A stretch of DNA of 64,000 nt from assembly GCA_029268515.1 (NCBI GenBank), contig JAQWNP010000014.1, positions 1 to 64,000 on the forward strand, given 5' to 3'. The position numbers were made by a program, and so were the translations under genes. Below are positions 15,710 to 24,881 of the stretch, piece by piece. Every line of letters begins with the position of its first letter. Positions within the stretch are counted from its first letter, which is position 1. Source of the stretch: Phycisphaerales bacterium. GTDB lineage: Bacteria > Planctomycetota > Phycisphaerae > Phycisphaerales > SM1A02. A model generated the notes under the pieces. It searched no databases, had not been told where the DNA came from, and saw only the letters and a program-made list of their open reading frames with translations.

Positions 15710-18700
15710 GCCTTCCTCGCTTTGGTGTTCGGAACCCGGTTCCAGTTAATCTTCTGATGGCTGCTGCTCTTCTTGCGGGCACGTTCTATGCCTTCTCTTT
15801 ACGCCGCGAGTTTTTTCCAGAGCTGGCTCCATTTGGTGCGCAGGTACTCATGGTTTATCCCGGCGCGGCACCAGAGGAAGTGGAAGAAACAATTGCCATT
15901 AAAGTTGAGGATGCAATCTATGACATTGATGAAGTAGACGAAGTGCACACCACGCTTTCTGAAGGAGGCGGTGGTGTCATGGTTTACTTTCAGGAGGGGA
16001 TCACCGAAGACCAATACAACAAGGCAGTGGATGAGGTTGAGCGGAAAGTTGATTCGATACAAGATCTTCCCAGAGACCTTGAGCGAATGCAGGTTATGGA
16101 AACAGAAAACTCCATGCCTGTGACAATGGTCTCGATTGCAGGTGATGTTCCTGAGGCGACATTAAAGCGAGCGGCGGTCTCTGTTCGCGATGACCTTCGC
16201 AAAATACCCGGAATGGGTGACGTCTTTATCACGGGTACCCGTGATTATGAGATTGGGGTTTCAGTTTCTGAATTCGCGGTCGCTGAGTATGGAATAGGGC
16301 TGCCAGAAGTCGCGGATCGCATTACCGCGTGGATGGCTGATATGCCAGGTGGTTCCTTGGAAGAGGAGACCGGCAGTGTCACGATTCGCACCATGGGCGT
16401 GGATGAGAAAGCAGCGTCTATCGAAGAAATCGTGTTAAGAGCAACGCCAGATGGGCAATCACTCCGGGTTGGTGATATCGCCACTGTGGCGGAAGGGTTT
16501 GTCGATCAGGATTTTTACAATCGATACAACGGAACACCGAATGTGACCTTAATTGTCTTCCGCACAGGGGCGCAGGATATTATCGATATTGCGGAAAACG
16601 TTCGGGCGTATGTCACTGGCCGAATGGGCGAGCCATTTCAGTCAACTGGAATGCGAAAAGCAATCGGAAAGGACAGGCAAGACGCCTGGCAGCTTGGTGC
16701 GAACGCGCCGGCGTTACCGGCGGGTATCTCGCTCGAAATTTTTGCTGAGCTGGCACGCTTTCTTCAAGGGCGTGTCGACCTGTTGACAAAAAACGCCTTC
16801 TACGGCGCTATTCTCGTCTTTATCACATTATTGGTCTTCTTGAATTGGCGAGCCGCATTTTGGGTGGGCATTGGTCTTACGACGGCGCTGGCTGGAACAA
16901 TGGTTTTGATGGGCATCTTTGAGATGACTTTGAATTTTCTGACCATGTTTGGGCTGATCGTCGTGCTCGGTTTGTTAGTTGATGATGCCATTGTTGTCGC
17001 AGAAAATATTCAAGCTAAACATGATCGCGGGGAGCCAGCATTAGGTGCTGCGGTTAAGGGTGGTAATCAAGTGATGTGGCCAGTTGTCGCCACGGTGCTT
17101 ACCAGCATCGTTGCATTTATGCCGCTGACATTTATCAAGGGCAACATAGGAGACATGCTCGGCGCACTGCCGATCGTGGTTTCTTTTGCGCTGGCGATGA
17201 GTTTGATTGAATCTCTATTGATATTGCCAAGTCATATGGGACATAGCCTTCTGGCCCATGATCGCCGAATGTCGAAGCGTAAGGCGAGCTTCATGAATCG
17301 TTTCGAGACATGGCGAGACAAGGCTATCAATGGACGCATTATTCCTGCTTATGGTCGGGCATTAGATGCCGTGATACGCCGTCGTTACATCAGTATTTGT
17401 GTTGGTGTTGGTGTGTTGGTGATCTCGTTTGGAATGGTTGGGGGAGATCGCGTTGGCTACACATTCCTTACCACGAGTGACAGTGAGATGGTCGAGATTG
17501 CGTTGCGTATGCCTATTGGTACCAACATTGAGATGACCGATGAAATTGCAAATCATGTGGAGGAAGCAGCCAGTAACCAATCTGAAGTAACCAGTATTAG
17601 CGCCACGGTGGGCAACTACACCTCAGCAGATGGTACGGAGTCAAGTAGTAGTGGACAGCATCTTGCCCAGTTGTTCATTGAGCTGGCGCCAACCGAGTCT
17701 CGCAATCGAACCAGCAATGAAGTCATTGACTCAATTCGAGACCATATGCAACCTTACTCAGATCAAATTGATAGATTGCAGTTTACGGAGATGAGTGGTG
17801 GGCCTGGCGGTTCGGATATTTCGATTCAGGCAACTGGGAATGACCCAGAGAGGCTTCGAGCGTTGGTGATCAAGATCGAATCAATGCTTTCAAGCTTTGA
17901 GGGGATCTATGAAATTTCAAACGACAATACGTTAGGGCAGCGAGAGTTGCAGATTCAACTTCGTGGAAGTGCCGCGCCGCTCGGATTGAGCGTAAGCGAT
18001 GTTGCGCGACAAGTGCGAGCGAGCGTGTTTGGCCTTGAAGCGCACACCTATGCAGCGGAGGGAGAAGAAATTGATGTGCGGGTTCGCCATGCTGAGGCAG
18101 CGCGCGAGAGTCAAGCAGTGATTGAGAATATGTGGGTGATGACGCCAGGGGGCGTCTCCGTGCCATTGATTGAAGTCGCTCAGCTCAAGGAGGCAACTGG
18201 GTATTCGACCATTCGTCGTGTTGACCGAGAGCGAGCGGTTCGTGTCACCGCTTCAACCGCATCATGGTTAAGTCCAGAAAAAGTCACGAGCTATTTACGC
18301 ACGCCAGGGCCCGATGGTCTTTCTCCATTAGCGTCTTTGCAAGCAGCCTATCCCGACTTCAAAATCTCAACGGTTGGTCGTCAGCAACAAGAAACGGAGG
18401 CATTCGCTTCACTCCCGATCGGTTTCTTGGCGGCAGGTGCCATGATCTACATTATTTTGGCATGTTTATTTGGTAGCTATGTTCAACCGTTTGTCGTGAT
18501 GTTAGCCATACCTTTCGCCTTAATCGGTGTGATTTGGGGTCACTTCTTCCTTGGATATGACATTACTTTCTTAAGTATTATTGGGTTCTTTGCTTTGTCT
18601 GGCATTGTGGTGAATGATTCTCTTATTCTGATCGTCTTCTATAACCAGATGAAAGAGAAGGGGCATTCTGTTCGCGCCGCTCTATTAGAAGCGGGCATGC

Positions 18701-18984
18701 GCCGTTTGCGACCAATCTTTCTAACGACTCTGACAACTGTTCTAGGACTGACGCCACTGATGTTAGAGCAGTCGTTTCAGGCAAGATTCCTGATTCCAAT
18801 GGCGATCGCAATTTCATTTGGTCTCATGTCAGCCACTTTCTTAATTCTGTTCTTATTGCCAGCCATGTTGATGATTGGCGATGACATTCGTCGTGGAATC
18901 TATTACCTCTGGCATGGCCGAAGGCGTTCAGGGCCTCCAGCAGGCGGACAGAAGCCACAAATGGCGCAGAATTCGCTGAGCTAA
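15706..18984 (+). CDS. RND efflux transporter permease
   Basis: The 1092-residue protein is an AcrB/MMPL-like RND permease exporting a substrate with proton uptake. The proton-relay pair is visible in GLLVDDAIVVAENI in the first membrane bundle, and the repeated second bundle includes FFALSGIVVNDSLILIVFYN. Large periplasmic porter domains follow the first and seventh helices, as in the family. Length is typical. Start is the GTG overlapping the adaptor stop (GTGA). The divergent sequence gives no clue to substrate; drugs, lipids or metals are all possible. Confidence 0.93.
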   Translation: MSLPRFGVRNPVPVNLLMAAALLAGTFYAFSLRREFFPELAPFGAQVLMVYPGAAPEEVEETIAIKVEDAIYDIDEVDEVHTTLSEGGGGVMVYFQEGITEDQYNKAVDEVERKVDSIQDLPRDLERMQVMETENSMPVTMVSIAGDVPEATLKRAAVSVRDDLRKIPGMGDVFITGTRDYEIGVSVSEFAVAEYGIGLPEVADRITAWMADMPGGSLEEETGSVTIRTMGVDEKAASIEEIVLRATPDGQSLRVGDIATVAEGFVDQDFYNRYNGTPNVTLIVFRTGAQDIIDIAENVRAYVTGRMGEPFQSTGMRKAIGKDRQDAWQLGANAPALPAGISLEIFAELARFLQGRVDLLTKNAFYGAILVFITLLVFLNWRAAFWVGIGLTTALAGTMVLMGIFEMTLNFLTMFGLIVVLGLLVDDAIVVAENIQAKHDRGEPALGAAVKGGNQVMWPVVATVLTSIVAFMPLTFIKGNIGDMLGALPIVVSFALAMSLIESLLILPSHMGHSLLAHDRRMSKRKASFMNRFETWRDKAINGRIIPAYGRALDAVIRRRYISICVGVGVLVISFGMVGGDRVGYTFLTTSDSEMVEIALRMPIGTNIEMTDEIANHVEEAASNQSEVTSISATVGNYTSADGTESSSSGQHLAQLFIELAPTESRNRTSNEVIDSIRDHMQPYSDQIDRLQFTEMSGGPGGSDISIQATGNDPERLRALVIKIESMLSSFEGIYEISNDNTLGQRELQIQLRGSAAPLGLSVSDVARQVRASVFGLEAHTYAAEGEEIDVRVRHAEAARESQAVIENMWVMTPGGVSVPLIEVAQLKEATGYSTIRRVDRERAVRVTASTASWLSPEKVTSYLRTPGPDGLSPLASLQAAYPDFKISTVGRQQQETEAFASLPIGFLAAGAMIYIILACLFGSYVQPFVVMLAIPFALIGVIWGHFFLGYDITFLSIIGFFALSGIVVNDSLILIVFYNQMKEKGHSVRAALLEAGMRRLRPIFLTTLTTVLGLTPLMLEQSFQARFLIPMAIAISFGLMSATFLILFLLPAMLMIGDDIRRGIYYLWHGRRRSGPPAGGQKPQMAQNSLS

Positions 18985-19071
18985 GATATAATCTGAGTTG
19001 AACTTACGTAGATGGAATGTTTCGCTTCCGGGACCTGGCCGAGTCGGCCCGTCCTTCGTAGTAGCGATGTT

Positions 19072-20832
19072 ATGGAAGTAATCAAAGGAATCCCGGTCGC
19101 TCCCGGTGTCGCCATCGGAAATGCGTTGATCCTCGAAGACATTCGTCATCGGGTCGCGCATCATGTGGTGAGTAGCAATGACGTGGTTCAAGAGCTTGCA
19201 AGCCTTGAAGAGGCTCATGCTCAGGCTCAAGCTGGGCTGCAGCGAGACCGCGATCAGGCCGCGGCAACCCTCGGCGAAGAGCCTGCAAAGATCTTTGAGT
19301 TTCACCTGGGTTTACTCGCAGATGCATCGCTCATTGATCCCATTCGCTTGCGCATTAGTGATGAGCAACTCACGGCAGCGAGTGCTGTGGCTGCGGCCTT
19401 TACCGAATTGGCAGATAAATTCCGCGCCATGGGTAGTGATGTGTTTCGGCAGAAGGCGAATGATATTGTCGATTTAGAGCGTCGACTCTTAGGCCATCTG
19501 GTTGGCCGTACGCTCGATCGTCTTTCTAAAATTGAATCTCCGGTCTTGCTCGTGAGTCACGACATGACACCCACGCAGGTTGCCATGCTGGATACCACAA
19601 AGGTGCTGGGCATCGGTACCGATCTTGGTGGTCGAACAAGCCATGCATCGATCGTTGCTGCAGCAATGGGTGTTCCCGTGGTTGTTGGTACACAGTCAAT
19701 TACTGAACATGTTGACGAAGGTGACTTGACTATTATTGATGGCAAAACAGGTGTTGTCATCATTCGTCCCGATGCAGAGACGCTTGAAAAATATACGCAA
19801 CGGGCAGCTCGTCAAGCTTCGATAAGAGCTGAAGTGCGTGGCCTTGCAGAACTCGAAGCGGTCACACGTTGTGGCGAGCGAATTACGTTGCTTGGTAATG
19901 TTGAGTTTCCTCATGAAATTGCCCGTGTGCTTGAAGAGGGTGGTGAGGGCGTCGGTCTCTTTCGTACGGAATTTCAGTATCTAGCAAGTAAAACAGAGCC
20001 AACTGAAGAAGAGCTGTATGAGACGTACCGAATTTCAGCAGAGACCCTCAATGGTCGCACGCTCACACTTCGTACACTGGATCTTGGTGCTGACAAACAC
20101 ACACAACACCAAGCCGAGGAGCCAGAACGAAATCCATTCTTAGGCTTGCGTTCAATTCGTTACTGTCTTCAAAACTTGCCGATGTTTCGCACTCAACTTC
20201 GCGCCATTTTGAGAGCCTCAGCGCATGGCAACGTTAAGGTGATGTTTCCTTTAGTGACGACCATGCTTGAGCTACGCCAAGCTCGGATGATCCTTGAGGA
20301 TGTCATGGAGGAACTTGCAGAAGACAGCATTGATTTCGATAGAGAGATCCCTGTTGGCATGATGATTGAGGTGCCTTCGGCAGCCCTCATGGCAGCAAGT
20401 TTTGCCCGAGAAGTGTCGTTCTTTTCAATTGGCACCAACGACCTTGTCCAGTACACATTGGCGGTTGATCGTGGAAATGAGCGGGTGGCGAACCTCTACG
20501 CGGCAACAAATCCAGCAGTACTTAAGTTGGTTAAGGCTGTTTTGAGAGCAGGAAAGCGGTTTGAGGTCGAAACGAGCCTTTGTGGTGAGATTGCCGGCGA
20601 TGTGACCTATACAATGCTATTGATCGGTTTGGGATTACGAACGCTCTCGCTCGTTCCCACTCAGATTCCTGACGTCAAGCGTGTGATTCGCTCGGTTGAC
20701 GTCGCACAGTGCGAACGGCTGGCCCGCCGGGTTGGTTCGTTTGATTCCGAGCGGAGAATCATGAGATGTCTTCGCGAAGAGCTACGAGAAGTACTTCCTG
20801 ATCTTGACGGTGGATGGTCCACCGGCGGATAG
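19072..20832 (+). CDS. ptsI: PTS enzyme I (PEP-protein phosphotransferase)
   Basis: Enzyme I passes phosphate from phosphoenolpyruvate to HPr. The N terminus MEVIKGIPVAPGVAIGNAL matches the family and fixes the start at 19072. The phosphorylated His191 sits in GGRTSHASIVAAAMG, and the PEP-binding C-terminal domain shows GVGLFRTEFQYL, TLDLGADKH and FFSIGTNDLVQYTLAVDR. The 586-residue length is standard. No HPr or sugar permease gene is in the window, so the role may be regulatory rather than sugar uptake. Confidence 0.95.
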   Translation: MEVIKGIPVAPGVAIGNALILEDIRHRVAHHVVSSNDVVQELASLEEAHAQAQAGLQRDRDQAAATLGEEPAKIFEFHLGLLADASLIDPIRLRISDEQLTAASAVAAAFTELADKFRAMGSDVFRQKANDIVDLERRLLGHLVGRTLDRLSKIESPVLLVSHDMTPTQVAMLDTTKVLGIGTDLGGRTSHASIVAAAMGVPVVVGTQSITEHVDEGDLTIIDGKTGVVIIRPDAETLEKYTQRAARQASIRAEVRGLAELEAVTRCGERITLLGNVEFPHEIARVLEEGGEGVGLFRTEFQYLASKTEPTEEELYETYRISAETLNGRTLTLRTLDLGADKHTQHQAEEPERNPFLGLRSIRYCLQNLPMFRTQLRAILRASAHGNVKVMFPLVTTMLELRQARMILEDVMEELAEDSIDFDREIPVGMMIEVPSAALMAASFAREVSFFSIGTNDLVQYTLAVDRGNERVANLYAATNPAVLKLVKAVLRAGKRFEVETSLCGEIAGDVTYTMLLIGLGLRTLSLVPTQIPDVKRVIRSVDVAQCERLARRVGSFDSERRIMRCLREELREVLPDLDGGWSTGG

Positions 20833-21179
20833 AGTCAGGAGATAAATAGATATGGGCCGCCATTGAACGCCCCAGTGATCGCAGCAAACTATGCTTTTTA
20901 GTTGGCGCGATTGCACCTCTGGGTGCCAAGGCGAAGATGACGGCCACCGGTAAGTGCGGTGATGCAGCGTGACACGGATGGTCCGCTTCTTTCGAATAGA
21001 CCCATTGGCGACATGCCAGTGTGCGAGGTTTGAGTCTTTCGGTTGCAAATGCAATCAATTGATAAGCCCCACGCACCTGAAGCGGTGGCAACGATGTGGA
21101 CGTTCGCGAAGGATCTTAGGCTGGTTTCTCAATGAAACGAAGCCTGAGGCGAGGCGGCAAGGTTGCACGGTAATCGCAC
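20833..21179 (+). other. Long gene-free leader before RNase E/G gene
   Basis: About 350 bases between ptsI and the RNase gene contain no convincing coding region. Local pairing is possible, for example GCACC-TCTG-GGTGC at about 20918-20931. I looked for hallmarks of RNase P RNA, SRP RNA and tmRNA and did not find them. In proteobacteria rne has a long autoregulatory 5' UTR, so a similar leader is a reasonable reading. Confidence 0.35.
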
Positions 21180-23648
21180 ATGCCGGGTGTTGGAACTTGG
21201 AGAACCACACCCTTGATTGATAAAAATAGTAGTAGTAAAAATAGCGATGTTGCGACTAAGAAGTCCGCGGCTGAAGTGATGGTTGTTAATGACTCGCCGG
21301 GGGTGGAATGTCGCATTGCCATCCTTGATGAGGGGCATCTGGACGAGCTGTATACCGAACACGTCGTGAGTGCGACCAAGGTCGGCAACATCTACAAAGG
21401 GCGCGTCACAAATGTTGAGGCAGCAATTCAAGCTGCTTTCATTGATTATGGGCAGGGGCAAAGTGGCTTTCTGCACATTTCTGACTTACATCCCAGGTAT
21501 TTCCCTGGGAAAGAGCGGACTGAGCATGTTGGTCGCAAAATTGCCCGACGTGAACGTCCACCCATTCAGCAAGCCCTCAAACGAGGCGATGAGATTCTTG
21601 TGCAGGTGCTGAAAGAAGGCATTGGTACGAAGGGGCCAACGCTGACAAGCTACCTGTCAATTCCTGGCAGATTACTTGTGATGATGCCAGACATGGATCG
21701 TGTTGGTGTGTCGCGCCGTGTCGAGGATGAGGAGGAGCGACGTGAGATGCGCAAGATCCTCGATGACCTGGATCTGCCTGAAGACTTTGGTTTCATTCTT
21801 CGAACTGCAGGAGTGGGGCAGAGTAAGACCGAACTCAAGCGAGACGTGGCTTACCTCACTCGGCTCTGGAAGGTCATGGAAAAACGAATTAAGGCAGTCG
21901 GCGCGCCGAGCGAGTTGTATATTGAGTCAGATCTCTTACTTCGCACCATTCGTGATGTATTGCGCCCGTCAATTTCCGCAATTGTGGTTGATTCAGAGTC
22001 CGCTTACGATCGCGTCAGTACCTTCCTTCGTGTGGTGGCGCCTCGTAGTGCTGCCAAGGTTGTTCACTACAAAAGAAACACCCCCATCTTTCACGCCTTT
22101 GACATTGAACGTCAGATTGAGCTGATTCATAGTCGAGAGGTGCCGCTCAAATCTGGCGGTCAGTTGGTGATTGATCAGACTGAGGCACTTGTTGCGATTG
22201 ATGTCAATTCAGGACGGAGTCGCTCAGCGCGTGATAGCGAAACAAATGCGCTCAACACCAACTTAGAGGCGGTAGCAGAGATTTGTCGGCAACTGAGACT
22301 GCGCGATCTTGGTGGCATTATTATCAACGATTTAATTGATATGCGCATCATGCGTAATCGACGTCGTGTTGAAGATAGCATGCGTGATAACCTCAAGCGT
22401 GACAGAGCAAAGACGTTGCCGCTGAAGATTAGTGAGCTTGGCATTCTTGAAATGACCAGGCAACGGATGCGTCCGAGCTTGAAGATGAGCCACTATATGG
22501 CTTGTCCGAATTGTGAAGGCCATGGGGAAATTCGCAGCCCGGACTACGTTGGCGCTGATGCAACTCGACAGATCGGTTATTTGCTTCAATATGATCGCGT
22601 TGCACGAGTCGAAGCCGTTTGCTCTCCAAGAGTCGCATCGGTTTTGCTTTCGAGTAAACGTCGCGATTTAGACCGGCTGGAGGATGAGTCGAATAAGAAA
22701 ATCATCGTGCGGGTCAGTGAGGCAATTGCCACCGACAAGGTGGTCTTCTATGCCTACGATGTGCGTAACGCAGATATCGATATCAGGAATTTGCCAATCC
22801 CAGAGCCTCCAACGGTGGACGAGTTGGACAAAGAGGCAAAGGGCAGTCCGGCCACTGAGACCAAGAAAAAACGTTCGCGTTCCCGTTCACGTGGGCGGCG
22901 TACACCGCAGCCTGCTGATGCAGCAGCAATTGCATTAATGGACCCACTGCCTGATGACAATCCAGAAACTTCAACTGAGGATCCACCGAAGCGGAGTCGC
23001 CGCCGCCGGTCCCGTAAAAAGGTAGGGAGTCGAACCGCTGCAACTGATATGAAAGCCAGCGTTGATTCAGAGGCGCCGTCAGAAACGCCTCCAGAAAAAT
23101 CGTCGGATGCGAACAAAGGCAGTGAGACACCCAGTAAGAAGGCAGGGCGCCGTCGTGGGCGTGGGCGTAGTAAAGAGAATGAGGGGAGCTCGCTGCGTAT
23201 TCATCAACTGGCATCAGAGCTTGGTATTACATCTCGCACCATTCTTGAGCGATGTAGAACTGAGGGTGGTATTGCTGTCAAAAACCACATGTCAGCGGTG
23301 ACAGCTGAACAGGTTGCACAGATCAAAGAGTGGTTCTCAAAGGCAGAGCAGGGCGATCAAGAAACACCTGAGCCAGCCAAACGCCGCCGTCGTGGCAAGC
23401 GCGGGGGGCGAAGAAGGCGGCGTGGTGGGCAGAAAGCGGAGTCCCAAGAGGGTGCAGAGAACGCCTCAAACAACGGCGACCAAAAAGAGGCAGAGGCGAG
23501 GAATCAGAAGCCGGCTGCAGAGCCCGCTTCGGTAGAAGTTTCGAAGGCCACAGAAGAGCCAAGTGCAGACAAAAAACGACGTACACTCTACCGCAGTCAT
23601 CGCAGGGTGACAGCATCTGAGGCAGCGGCACTACAGGATGAGGAGTAG
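21180..23648 (+). CDS. Ribonuclease E/G with C-terminal IF2_N-like domain
   Basis: This 822-residue endoribonuclease processes and decays RNA. The S1 domain is in NIYKGRVTNVEAAIQAAFID. Catalytic metal ligand Asp341 is in DVNSGRSRS, and the zinc-link cysteines are C442 and C445 in CPNCEGHG. The C-terminal half is unlike E. coli: basic Arg/Ser/Lys patches alternate with acidic linkers, and residues about 670-720 (LRIHQLASELGITSRTILE ... VKNHMSAVT) look like the N-terminal IF2_N module of initiation factor 2. The start is uncertain: ATG 21180 has no Shine-Dalgarno, and the conserved family N terminus begins at MVVNDSPG, ATG 21279. Confidence 0.93.
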   Translation: MPGVGTWRTTPLIDKNSSSKNSDVATKKSAAEVMVVNDSPGVECRIAILDEGHLDELYTEHVVSATKVGNIYKGRVTNVEAAIQAAFIDYGQGQSGFLHISDLHPRYFPGKERTEHVGRKIARRERPPIQQALKRGDEILVQVLKEGIGTKGPTLTSYLSIPGRLLVMMPDMDRVGVSRRVEDEEERREMRKILDDLDLPEDFGFILRTAGVGQSKTELKRDVAYLTRLWKVMEKRIKAVGAPSELYIESDLLLRTIRDVLRPSISAIVVDSESAYDRVSTFLRVVAPRSAAKVVHYKRNTPIFHAFDIERQIELIHSREVPLKSGGQLVIDQTEALVAIDVNSGRSRSARDSETNALNTNLEAVAEICRQLRLRDLGGIIINDLIDMRIMRNRRRVEDSMRDNLKRDRAKTLPLKISELGILEMTRQRMRPSLKMSHYMACPNCEGHGEIRSPDYVGADATRQIGYLLQYDRVARVEAVCSPRVASVLLSSKRRDLDRLEDESNKKIIVRVSEAIATDKVVFYAYDVRNADIDIRNLPIPEPPTVDELDKEAKGSPATETKKKRSRSRSRGRRTPQPADAAAIALMDPLPDDNPETSTEDPPKRSRRRRSRKKVGSRTAATDMKASVDSEAPSETPPEKSSDANKGSETPSKKAGRRRGRGRSKENEGSSLRIHQLASELGITSRTILERCRTEGGIAVKNHMSAVTAEQVAQIKEWFSKAEQGDQETPEPAKRRRRGKRGGRRRRRGGQKAESQEGAENASNNGDQKEAEARNQKPAAEPASVEVSKATEEPSADKKRRTLYRSHRRVTASEAAALQDEE

Positions 23649-23651
23649 GCG

Positions 23652-24839
23652 GTGAAGGGGCTTGTAAAAAGAAGACTGATTGTGCTTGGCTCAACTGGTT
23701 CAATTGGTACCAACACACTTGATGTTGTGTCACATCTGCGCCGCGAGGGTCTTTTTGAATTCGATGTGGTGGGGCTGGCCGCAGGTCGCAATGGCGCTCT
23801 CGTTGCCGAGCAGGCCAGCGCCTTCTCAGTCAGCCATGTGGCATTGGCAGATAGCCAGCAGGCGGCAGCACTTCCAAAATCATGCAAAGTCTATACAGGT
23901 CCCGATGCACCACAAGCGTTGATTGAAGCGGTGGCCGAACCGGGAGATCTCGTCGTTGGTGCCATTGTGGGATCAGCAGGCCTTCCAGCAACCATGGCCG
24001 CTATTAATCGTGGATGCGATGTGGCCCTTGCAAACAAAGAGACCCTGGTCGCAGCAGGCTCTTTAGTGATGCCTCTTGTTCGAGAAAAGCAGGTGCAACT
24101 GCTTCCTATTGATTCTGAACATAGTGCTCTTTTTCAGTGTGTCCAAGCAGGACGCTCTTTGGACGAGGTGAAGCGACTTATCATTACAGCTTCGGGTGGT
24201 CCTTTTCGTCAGGCGACGCGTGAGCAAACAGATTCAGCAACGGTTGAGCAGGCACTTGATCATCCAACCTGGAAAATGGGTCGGAAGGTCACCATCGATT
24301 CAGCAACGCTTATGAATAAGGCCCTCGAGATCATTGAGGCGCACTGGCTATTTGATATGCCCGCAGACAAGATTGAGGCCGTGATCCATCCCCAGTCAAT
24401 GATTCACAGCTTTGTTGAGTTCATCGACAATTCTGTCATTGCTCAATTGGGGCCACCTGATATGCGCACGCCAATTCAATACACATTGACTTATCCGAAT
24501 CGTCTTTTGGGTAATTCTCGGGCGATGGACTGGGCAACAATTGGCCAAATGGATTTTGAGCAGATCGACCGAGAACGCTTTGGATCGATCAATCTTGCCT
24601 ACGATGTCATTCGTCAAGGTGGTTCATCTGGTGCAGTTTTCAACGCGGCCAATGAGGTTGCCGTTGAAGCATTTCTGAGTGGGCGAATTCGTTTCGGCCA
24701 GATCACACAGCTTGTGGCAGATGCGATGCAGCAGCTTCCAGTCAAGCCTATTGAGGATCTAGCCGATTGTCTCAAAGCGGATCAAGAAGCTCGAGATGTG
24801 GTTAATCAACATTTGGAGGTTGCTGCAGCCACTCACTAG
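23652..24839 (+). CDS. dxr: 1-deoxy-D-xylulose-5-phosphate reductoisomerase
   Basis: Dxr (IspC) makes 2-C-methyl-D-erythritol 4-phosphate in the non-mevalonate isoprenoid pathway. NADPH binding is seen in LGSTGSIGTNTLDVV, with family motifs ALANKETLVAAG, PIDSEHSALFQC and the catalytic-loop region ASGGPFR. Length 395 is normal. Start is GTG, with GAGGAG (overlapping the previous stop) 6 bases before it, so it is probably co-transcribed with the RNase gene. Confidence 0.96.
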   Translation: MKGLVKRRLIVLGSTGSIGTNTLDVVSHLRREGLFEFDVVGLAAGRNGALVAEQASAFSVSHVALADSQQAAALPKSCKVYTGPDAPQALIEAVAEPGDLVVGAIVGSAGLPATMAAINRGCDVALANKETLVAAGSLVMPLVREKQVQLLPIDSEHSALFQCVQAGRSLDEVKRLIITASGGPFRQATREQTDSATVEQALDHPTWKMGRKVTIDSATLMNKALEIIEAHWLFDMPADKIEAVIHPQSMIHSFVEFIDNSVIAQLGPPDMRTPIQYTLTYPNRLLGNSRAMDWATIGQMDFEQIDRERFGSINLAYDVIRQGGSSGAVFNAANEVAVEAFLSGRIRFGQITQLVADAMQQLPVKPIEDLADCLKADQEARDVVNQHLEVAAATH

Positions 24840-24881
24840 ATGAGAGGTTGTGTTGACTTTTGGTAGGAGAGGTTTGAAAAA

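Noticed and set aside
20833-21179. RNase P RNA, SRP RNA or tmRNA in the rne leader
   Set aside because: None of their conserved sequence blocks was visible.
22880-23640. Alternative-frame proteins in the RNase E/G C terminus
   Set aside because: Low-complexity basic coding gives long shadow frames on both strands; the main frame is continuous from the catalytic core.
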